From Anisus vortex (Eukaryota > Mollusca > Gastropoda > Planorbidae), in the NCBI GenBank assembly GCA_949126835.1, contig OX421502.1:34560982-34624981 (forward strand): a stretch of DNA of 64,000 bases, read 5' to 3'. Below are positions 55,790-64,000 of the stretch, piece by piece. Both the position numbers and the translations under genes were made by a program. Position 1 is the stretch's first letter. Each line of letters begins with the position of its first letter. The notes under the pieces are model-generated. The model saw only the letters and a list, made by a program, of their open reading frames with translations, searched no databases and was not told the origin of the DNA.

Positions 55790-56200
55790 ATATATCTGTT
55801 GTATTACAGAACATTACATGTTTGGCATCACTATTGAATTAAATTTAGAAACTTTATTTTAATTAAAGGGAAATAATTAGCTCGTTTTATTTGCGCTTAT
55901 AATTCTAATATTACGTTTTTTTTTTAAATCTGATAAAGGACTAAATGGCCTACAATTTATAACATTATAATGACCAAACTTTATAAAGTAGTCAAGAATT
56001 ATGTAAATATTAAATGACAAAAAATTATATGCACATTTTTAAACATTACATTAACTACCCATCTTATACTATTACTACGTATAAATTCCGCTTAACTACA
56101 ATGGATTTCAATGTGACTGAGATAAATATAAAATTAATATTAGCACTTGCTTATCTTGACAACCGTTATGACCACGATCCCGTAGACTTCAGAGCATGCA
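55790..56200. repeat. hAT-like remnant
   Basis: Shares tttttaaacattacattaac and agggaaataattagctcg-type segments with 31550-31910, 16320-16480 (inverted) and 58375-58570. Confidence 0.45.
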
Positions 56201-56584
56201 CAAGATGCACTCGTTGACATATAGGGTTGTCCTTATGTATATTGATTCACCCGTGCATCCCCGCCTCTTGTGTGGGTTCTGGGTTCTGAAGTCCTGAAAT
56301 TTTCTGTTTCCAGTCATTCTTCCTTGAAATGATATGATTTATTCCTCTGGCTGGTATTAAATTTTAATAATAAATGTAAAGAACACAACTGTTGGTACTT
56401 TAATTAAACAATGAAATAAGTCCGTAGTGTAGATATATATTACAAGCAGTCTTTAATTCTTTTGTGGGTAGCCTACAAGTAGGCGACTATAAAAATTACA
56501 TATATTTACACAGAAGAAGACACAAGCGTAGCGAAGCAGTACAAACTGAAGTTCTAGCACCCCAACACCCGCTTTTATACTGAT

Positions 56585-56880
56585 GATAAGATAAGATTTC
56601 TTTATTGTTCCAAGCAAATGGAAATTCGTCTTGATTACAGGTGTTTTGTCTTTCAGCATATTTGAAACAATATAGGCCTATACATATATATATATAACAA
56701 CTATTTGTACTCAAGCACAGAAATCTAGGCCTACTTATCAAAATAAAGACATGCACGCACACTATCACACAATTTATCATGCAAGAAAAAGTTCATTAGT
56801 AGTCAGCTATTCTGAAAGACTATTTGGAAAGACTCGCTCGGGACTGGGATGGCTGTAGAGAGACCTTGTTGGTGGCCTAT
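56585..56880. repeat. LINE-like 3' end, TTTATTG family
   Basis: Begins gataagataagatttctttattgttcc and matches 50512-50830. Confidence 0.55.
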
Positions 56881-57176
56881 GCCCCGAGAGGGGTAGTAGG
56901 CGTAAGTAAGTATTCTGGCTGACTGAAGTCTTGACTCTTGACGATATATTTCTTGTTAGGTATATTTTTGTGAATTCTCATGGTAGTGGTAGATAGTATC
57001 AGTAGCGTCCCCAGGGGGGGGGGGTGGTGACCATACGACCATTTTAGAAGAAAAAGGGCCTTTTCGGGAAAATAATATTTCATTAATAATTTTAACAATT
57101 CACGAAGCACAATTTATGCTGCTTATAATTTTTTTCTTTTAATTCCATTTCAACAATTTAATTTAATACAATCATT

Positions 57177-57420
57177 TTGAATCATTCGGCGTGCCAACAG
57201 CGTGAAAGTCAAACTGATCAATTATATTATTTTTATAAGACAATTTATTTAGTACCGTAGCAAGACCAAGATCAAAAGAAAAGGAGCGTTATAGAGCAAA
57301 TCATTAAAGCTTTTTATGTTTAATAAAAAATTAACATGTTTGTTATTATCAGCTTTAAAAAAAAAATCCATTCGTAGCTAATACACAATTTCATTACTCA
57401 ACTTATAAATTAATAGTTAT
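57177..57420. repeat. hAT-like fragment
   Basis: Shares ggcgtgccaacagcgtgaaagtc, gcaagaccaaga and aaaattaac with 27940-28180 in the same orientation. Confidence 0.45.
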
Positions 57421-57509
57421 CACCATTTGAATTTAGTTGACAAGAAATTTTTCTAGTAATACATATATATATATATACTCTAGATAAAGTCTTGAATGTT
57501 TGATCTCTA

Positions 57510-58299
57510 AAGGCCTTAACCGGGCCTAACCCTAGGTTCGCAAACCAGATCGTCGATCCTACCCGAATCGTTCTCCGTATTATCCTGCCGATCGTGGGTT
57601 GGCGATCTCGGGTTGGAATGGATCGCGAACCATGGTTGGAGGTTTTGCACGTCGTGTTGAGCAAACCAAGGCCGAACCTGGCACTCTTTTCGACCTATTC
57701 CCGTCGTCCAATCGAGCTGAAACTTGGACAGCAGACTTGTCCAGACTAACAATACATTCTATCAAATTTTCAGCATCATAGCCTTTGGAATAGTCACGAA
57801 TTCCTTCGACCATTTTGCGAATCGAATAATATATTTCACGTAAAACATGGCTGCCTCTACCGGAAGAGACAGAAGTAAATAAACTTTTCGGATATGTTCG
57901 TTTTTACGAAATAAATAGAATGAAAGCGACACAACGCTGGAAAAAAAAAGGATGCGCAAAATTTTAGTGTGAAAATTCATAAGGTATGATATCACTTATA
58001 TTTATTTTAATCTATCAAAATATAAATTAAATATAAACATAGTTTATAAAGGAAGGGATTATAATAAGTGTTTTTATGGGTTAGTTTATTTCATGTTCTG
58101 TCGCTTTGTGGAACACACCGCCATATTATTATTTGTTTACGTTTCCAGAGAAGTAGGTCAAAAGTAGGATCGGCCTTGTTAAGACAGCAAACCCCGATCT
58201 GCGATCTCGCAGAAAGGTTCGGGGTTGTATTCGTACACGTGACTATGGTTTGCAAACTAGATCGCAGATCTCAGGTTCGGCCCGGTTAAGAAAGGCCTT
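57510..58299. mobile_element. TIR element of unknown family, 790 bp
   Basis: Left end AAGGCCTTAACCGGGCC, right end GGCCCGGTTAAGAAAGGCCTT: imperfect inverted repeats continuing into ggttcgcaaaccagatcg and gtttgcaaactagatcgcag. A 77-codon - strand frame (57813 to 57580) has no recognised motif. Confidence 0.6.
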
Positions 58300-58374
58300 A
58301 ACACATTATGTTAACCCGAAGGTATAAAAAATGGTACAAACTACAATGAAAAGGAAGATAGATACATAATTATC

Positions 58375-58625
58375 ATACAAAATGGGTAGTTATTTTAATG
58401 TTTAAAAATGTACATGTATATTCTTTAGTCATAAACAATTTATATAATTTTCAACTATCTTGTGTAATTTGTTCATTTTAAAAGGAAACAAAAAAGAACC
58501 ATTAGAAATATTAATGTAAAGAAAACGGGTTAATTATCTCCCTTCAAGTAAATTCTCCAAATTCTATGCTAGTGATACCAAACGAGTTAAGTGGGGCCCT
58601 TTTCCTAAAATTTAGCGTCAAAACC
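58375..58625. repeat. hAT-like fragment
   Basis: tttaatgtttaaaaatgtac, ttctttagtcataaacaatt and cgggttaattatctccctt match 16330-16500 in the same orientation. Confidence 0.5.
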
Positions 58626-59089
58626 TGGCTACGCCACTGGATAGTATGGCCTCAGGCTGACGCACGTGGGTTTTGAGGAGATTCGTTCCATTAGGACACC
58701 AGGGGAGGAAAGCGCTGTTACTTTGGCTTTCTCTCTCTATTCTCTCTTTTGTAAATTAAGTTATATAGCTTATATCCCCTCTTTTCCCAACGGGACAAAC
58801 TGATTCTAAGAATTACAGTTAAATTCCAAGAATACGATCAATAGTTAGCAAATAGTCTTATCCATAAAAGGTGTCGAATTAGTTTCCGCCTAAACAAGCG
58901 AATGGATTTGCTTGTAGAGAGGGGGAGATGAAAGCGGCGAGCGACATCTCAACACAAACACAAGTGGGATTTACATTTAGTCCACGCCCAGCAATTGAAT
59001 GTCGATACCTTATAAGGAGCACTCATTTAGTACCTCGAGTTAGCGACACACACACACACAAGTGGGCCATTACCTTAGGTTTAATACGT

Positions 59090-59716
59090 CACACAACCAA
59101 AGGATAATGTTTTACAAAATAATTACCATAAATGTGAAAGTTTGATAATAACATTTTGTATTTGGTAAAAATATGACACAGTGGCCGAGCGGCAGCGCGT
59201 TCGACCGGCGATCCGAAAGTTCTGGGTTCGAATACTGGTGCAGGCTATGATTTTTTTCCCGGGACTTGAGGAGGCCCCTAAGTCTACCCAGCTAGGACAC
59301 ACTAGTTGGGGTAAAAGTAAAGGCAGCTGTGCATTGTGCTGGCCACACCACATCCCCTCGTATGCTGTGGCCACAGAAACTGGTGAACGCTGCTTCACCA
59401 GCCCTATGATCAGTTTGGTCCGAAGAGTACTTTACTTTAAAAAAAAAATGCAAAAAAAGGATGATAATCACACAAAAGGTCAATCTGTTATATTTTTTTA
59501 AAAATATAAAACGCTTTAACTTTAAATATTTTTTTCTATAAATTTTCTTTGCTTTTGGCCTTGGTCTTGCTACGGAGTTAAATTTTGTCTTATAAAAAAA
59601 ACAAAGTATAATAGAGAAGGTTGATTTTTAGGCTGTTGACACGCCGAATGATTTAGAAATCCTACTTGACACACTAGTGACTAAGCTTATTAGCAAAACT
59701 TTGCCGACCCCTGCTC
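59090..59716. repeat. hAT-like fragment interrupted by a SINE
   Basis: 59107-59171 and 59450-59716 align with 31985-32297; the right end reads tttgccgacccctg. The gap is filled by the SINE at 59175-59445. Confidence 0.6.
59175..59445 (+). repeat. tRNA-derived SINE family 1, best copy
   Basis: A head with A-box-like TGGCCGAGCGGCAGCG and B box GGGTTCGAATACT shows the Leu/Ser-type tRNA origin of the family. The conserved body and right part (gctggccacaccacatcccc, gtgaacgctgcttcaccagc) follow, then an A-rich end at 59435-59450. Confidence 0.85.
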
Positions 59717-59721
59717 TATCT

Positions 59722-60415
59722 ATACCGTAAAAAGGAAGTCTAAGTATCTTGAAATTGATGTATTTAAAGGTCAGTGTTTAGTAAATCTAATTTTATAGAT
59801 AAGTGAAAGCATTTCAGCATTTATGATTTTGGCATCAAGAATATAGTTTCCGGGCCAAATCCATTCTTTTTATAGATCAGTGCCTCTATCCCCGTCTAAC
59901 CGTTACTTTCACCTCTACATTACACAATAAACATCTCAATTTCCTCACATAATGAGGCGCAGAACTCATTTATTTAAAAGCCTCCAAGTCGTTAAATGGC
60001 TACGTGGTTTTTTTTGTTGTTGTGTGGGTGGTTTGATATCGTCACTCACTGCGACCAATCAGCTTCCCCCCCCCCCCCTGGTAATAATAATACGCCTTTC
60101 TAGTTAAGCTAAGTCTTATTGCAGAGAGTTTGACTACAATGGTGGAATCTGGAGAGTAGACACAGCGTCTCACAGGGGATGCTCCTAGTCTTAAGCTCAA
60201 ACACAGATTGGAGGGAAAAGACAGGAAGTGTACACATTTACAAAAGTACGGGTTCGTCTAAGAACCGAGTTATAGGTCAAAACGCACATGTTTGGAGTTC
60301 GTGAGGTTCATGCGCGTGGTACTGTAAGGTCAGGTATGTGATAAGCTTAACTCAAGTTCACGCTGGGATGTGTATCTGTGTATTTTATTGAATTAGGTAT
60401 TGAATAACATACATA
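59722..60415. other. Unassigned sequence
   Basis: No gene or repeat recognised apart from a C run at 60066-60077. Confidence 0.4.
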
Positions 60416-60418
60416 TCT

Positions 60419-60735
60419 CTTATCTTATATATTTCAGACGCCCCTTCTATAATGAAGATTATTGCGTTCTACGCTCGTCCGTGGTCCGAGTATAATCTTG
60501 CATCTTTGTTAATGTTTCAAATGATGTTAAGTTACTGGTTTTCCTGGTCTGTTCAGGCAACCCATTCCATGCCCGAATGCCACTCGGGAAAAAATAGTAC
60601 TTATATGCATTTGTTCTCACATAAGAGATAAGGAAAGTGTTATTGTCCTTACGTTTATCTGAGCATTGCAACATGTTGTTATTGGGTTGTATTTCTAAAT
60701 TAGAGTTTAATGCCTTATATATTATTACTACCCTT
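60419..60735 (-). repeat. LINE family A 3' end fragment
   Basis: The - strand encodes CSDKRKDNNTFLISYVRTNA and [20 protein letters not shown], then the tail and TATAAGATAAGAGAT at the left end. Confidence 0.85.
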
Positions 60736-61076
60736 CTGTTCTCAGTCTATAACCAACTTTTTCTGTTGTTGTTTTTTCTAAACCATGTAAAATAGACTAA
60801 TAATTGGAAGCTATTGAGTTTCATTTCAGAACAGGATTTCAAAACCCATTAGAGGCATTATAACAGAATTGGTTTCATAGAAAAAAGACAACAAGAAAAC
60901 GTAAAACAAATTGCATTTACTTGAATGGATGATATTTCTAAGCTCAAGAACTCAAATTGACACAAATATTTTATACAGACTTAGCTAATCTGGTTAGATA
61001 CTAGATATATTTACAGAGTAAATAATAATGCTGACAAAATAATATATTATACTATATTATAGTCTATAGTCGTATA

Positions 61077-61528
61077 TAGAGGCCGACCGAAACTACATTT
61101 TTTTTGTTTCGGCCGAAAAGGAAACTATACCGAAAGTTATAAATTGACTTTCGGCAGAAACTGAACGTTTAACTACACTTTCGATCAAAACCGAAACCGA
61201 ATGAAAAAACGAAATTTCCACACAAAAGATTTTAAAAGACTGCACAGTATTCACACACCCCATATTTCAAACATTCTTTGCGGGTGATTCAATAATCCGT
61301 TTATTGTTAGCTTCAATTTTTTACTTCAATCAAATGAATTCGCAAAAGTTTATAACTAAATGAAATTATCAATAAGCCGAGTAATAGATGCAGCACTAGC
61401 GTTGCAGTCTGAATTTTAAAAGTTAAAATAGATATTCGGCTGATTGCCGAAAGTCAATAACAGTTTCGGCCATTTGCCTACTTTCGGTGCCGAAACAGTA
61501 ACCGAAACCGAATTTCGGTCCGTCTCTA
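61077..61528. mobile_element. hAT-like TIR element, 452 bp
   Basis: Ends TAGAGGCCGACCGAAA and TTTCGGTCCGTCTCTA. Flanks gtcgtata and gtcgtaag match at six of eight positions. It is full of CCGAAA/TTTCGG subterminal repeats. No coding capacity. Confidence 0.65.
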
Positions 61529-61539
61529 GTCGTAAGGGA

Positions 61540-61795
61540 TACGGTGGCGTTCAACTGGCTGATGTACAAGAAGCTCGAATCCTGGTGAAGCCAATAATAG
61601 GATTTGTTCCCGGGTCTGGAGGGTGTATCCGTGTATACCCAACTATGATGGGTACCTTATATTAGTTAGGTTAAAGTAACGGTGGGTAGGCGACATAATC
61701 TCCTAGTATGCCGTGGCCACATAAACACCGTGAGCTCTGCTTCACAGGTCCTTTGGATCAAATTGGTTTCACAGGAATACTTTACTATAATATAA
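61540..61795 (+). repeat. SINE family 1
   Basis: Decayed head (gctcgaatcctgg), body gttcccgggtctggagggtg, actatgatgggtacctta and gccgtggccacataaacacc. Confidence 0.7.
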
Positions 61796-61820
61796 TGAAT
61801 TAATAAGGTAGTCACTTTCC

Positions 61821-61927
61821 AGCGGGCACACCACGTCGTATCGACGGAGAAAAAAAAACACGTGATTTCCACGTTTTTTCGTGGTTTCCACGCCTTTTCC
61901 CCGTTGATGCGACGTGATGTGCCCGCT
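61821..61927. repeat. Palindromic element, 107 bp
   Basis: AGCGGGCACACCACGTCG at the left is the near-perfect inverse of CGACGTGATGTGCCCGCT at the right; inside are CGTGGAAA/TTTCCACG inverted motifs. A second member in reverse orientation is at 62664-62765, and similarity extends some 30 bp into both flanks. Confidence 0.75.
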
Positions 61928-62249
61928 TGGTTGACAGCGGTAAGATAGAAAAGTGTTTTTTTTTATCTGCCTAGTCTCATTAACTATTATTGTTTTATTT
62001 CTTTTATGTTTTATAATGTTCCAAGTGTAGGATGCCATCAATATCTAAGTTAATACCTGTTCTATAACTAAGCGCTACGTATAGAGAAGAACGCACTTCA
62101 AAATACTTCTTTAGCCGGTATGGAAACAGTGGCGTAGCTAGCCAAAATAACGTCTGGGACGCATGTGGAAAGGGGGTCGAAATTGACGCCTTTAAAAAAA
62201 ATATTCTTTTTCATTTATCAGTAAGCTAACATAAGTAGAGTGTGGTACT

Positions 62250-62412
62250 ACTTATCTTATACATTACAAACGCTCCTTCTATTAAGACGATTTTTCCGTC
62301 CTACGCTCATCCGTGGTCCGAGTCTAGTCTTGCATTTTTATTAAAGTTTTCACTGGATCTAAGTTACCGGTTTTCTTGGTTTGTTCAGGCGACCCATTCC
62401 GTGCCCGAATTT
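62250..62412 (-). repeat. LINE family A 3' end fragment, decayed
   Basis: Starts acttatcttatacattac; the - strand has the ggacggaaaaatcgtc form of the tail and a decayed RT C-terminus. Confidence 0.7.
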
Positions 62413-62663
62413 GACGCGGCCACTTATCTCAGCTTACACTCCACCATACCGGAACGAGAGAAATCGAAGGGCATTTTCAAATATAAATAACTCTTATACT
62501 CTCTATGGCTTCAAGAATCTGTTCGTATTATCTTATTGATTTTGTTTTAAGCTCTTTCAAAATGGAAAATTGATGAAATTTTAATAATGCATAAAAAAAT
62601 TTTTAATGGGACTAGGCGAAAAAAACTTTTTTAACAGCCCTTCTATGTTACCGCTATCAACCT

Positions 62664-62765
62664 TTCGGGCACATCACGTCGTTTGGACGGGAGGGAAAGC
62701 GTGGAAACCACGAAAAAACGTGGAAATCACGTTTTTACTCCGTCATACGACGTGGTGTGCCCGAA
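62664..62765. repeat. Palindromic element, 102 bp, second copy
   Basis: TTCGGGCACATCACGTCG and CGACGTGGTGTGCCCGAA form the stem. Inverted relative to 61821-61927. Confidence 0.75.
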
Positions 62766-62999
62766 GTGACTCTATCTCGCTACTTTACAATCCACTCATA
62801 ATCCTCATTTGCATAAGCTTGGTCCACGAAATACGGGAATGTGATCACGTCCTGTAGTACTGCATTCCCCGCCTCCCGTCAAAACACGGGGAGATAAACG
62901 AGAATTTCATGAAAGGCTTCAGAGATAGTTATTGCTCATGATTACCGCAACACAGTAGATAGCGCTACTTGTAGATCGGCACATTCAGTCTTGGTGAGA

Positions 63000-63170
63000 C
63001 AATTTTCAAGCACTTCTGGCTTTTTTCTCTAACTCTTTCCAGCTTTTCCCGATCAGCTGCACATCCTTTTCTACTTCTCTCCGCAAGGTGTTCTTGGGTC
63101 TACCTCTTCGTCTTGCACCCTGTGGATTCCATGCAAGAGCTTGTCTGGTCAAATTTGTAGTCTTCTTTTT
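63000..63170 (-). repeat. LINE family B C-terminal fragment
   Basis: The - strand reads RQALAWNPQGARRRGRPKNT and LRREVEKDVQ, the same block as other family B copies. Confidence 0.7.
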
Positions 63171-63457
63171 TGTATTTCATGCTCTATTGGAATATGTGCT
63201 GTCCTACCCCATACGGTGCTTTAGTAAACTTTTTAAAATTTTCATTAAAAAAAGAAAAATTATCTTTACAACGAACTAATGTTTACAATTTACATTGACT
63301 TTCTAGCAATAAGTCTCTAAGGGATTGTTTGTCTACATAAGTGAACATCACCATTACTTTCCCCAACCAAAAACTGGGATCTCGAGGCATTAATGACGCT
63401 GAAAAATGTATCACGATTTCAGCCTTAGTGTAGTCTCTCAAAATAAGTAGGCTAAAT

Positions 63458-64000
63458 CAATATTAAGTGTACTTTGTGTATTGACAATATTAAGTGTACT
63501 TTGTGTATTGACAATATTAAGTGTACTTTGTGTATTGACAATATTAAGTGTACTTTGTGTATTGACAATATTAAGTGTACTTTGTGTATTGACAATATTA
63601 AGTGTAATTTGTGTATTGACAATGTTAAGTGTACTTTGTGTATTGACAATATTAAGTGTACTTTGTGTATTGACAATATTAAGTGTACTTTGTGTATTGA
63701 CAATATTAAGTGTAATTTGTGTTTTGACAATATTAAGTGTAATTTGTGTTTTGACAATATTAAGTGTAATTTGTGTATTGACAATATTAAGAGTAATTTG
63801 TGTATTGACAATATTAAGTGTAATTTGTGTTTTGACAATATTAAGAGTAATGTGTGTATTGACAATATTAAGTGTACTTTGTGTTTTGACAATATTAAGT
63901 GTAATTTGTGTTTTGACAATATTAAGAGTAATTTGTGTATTGACAATATTAAGTGTACTTTGTGTATTGACAATATTAAGTGTAATTTGTGTTTTGACAA
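63458..64000. repeat. 27-bp minisatellite, at least 20 copies, cut by window edge
   Basis: Unit CAATATTAAGTGTACTTTGT followed by GTATTGA. Variants: act/aat at the centre, gtattga/gttttga and agtgt/agagt. Because 27 is divisible by three, one frame on the - strand stays open throughout. The variants interleave towards the right, a higher-order pattern. Confidence 0.95.

Noticed and set aside
59175..59260. tRNA gene
   Set aside because: A and B boxes are present, but the cloverleaf is incomplete and the sequence continues into a dispersed SINE body seen many times in the window.
63452..64000. 182-codon open frame on the - strand at the right edge
   Set aside because: It is a translation of a 27-bp tandem repeat; the frame stays open because the unit is a multiple of three.

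Overview
The window is AT-rich invertebrate nuclear DNA with small exons, long introns and dense transposon debris. Protein similarity, tRNA-derived SINEs and the repeat types suggest a mollusc, most likely a heterobranch gastropod. That placement is inference: no marker gene was available to confirm it.

Host genes all lie on the + strand. The left edge holds the last two coding exons of a folate-receptor-like GPI-anchored protein (774-909 and 2050-2369). Two tandem paralogues of a lysosomal GH27 glycosidase follow: copy A (8538-20407) and copy B (44065-52018). Each has seven exons with matching boundaries and phases, and each encodes a complete protein of about 405 residues. Both carry the Ser/Ala pair typical of alpha-N-acetylgalactosaminidase rather than the Glu/Leu pair of alpha-galactosidase A. 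Copy B looks ordinary. Copy A has GC instead of GT at two 5' splice sites where copy B has GT, and it lost a conserved Arg.

Between the paralogues sits a complete, very young LTR retrotransposon on the - strand (33123-40568): 362-bp LTRs differing by one base, 5-bp target duplication GCTGT, primer-binding site, gag, and a pol with the unusual order protease-integrase-reverse transcriptase-RNase H. This is a Ty3/gypsy element of Gmr1 type. Its gag and pol are in one frame separated only by UGA-CUA-G, and pol is broken once by a run of nine G at the integrase GPF motif. Its leader holds a 65-bp minisatellite.

The rest is repeats: hAT-type elements with 8-bp target duplications, a non-autonomous Helitron (48113-50081), an 81-bp TTAA-bounded piggyBac-like MITE in three copies, at least two SINE families (one sharing its 3' tail with a resident LINE), many truncated LINE 3' ends, a 1.2-kb tandem duplication (about 53210-55650), and minisatellites with units of 27, 34, 37, 54 and 65 bp. 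Two minisatellites grew across exon/intron boundaries of the GH27 genes, one in each paralogue.
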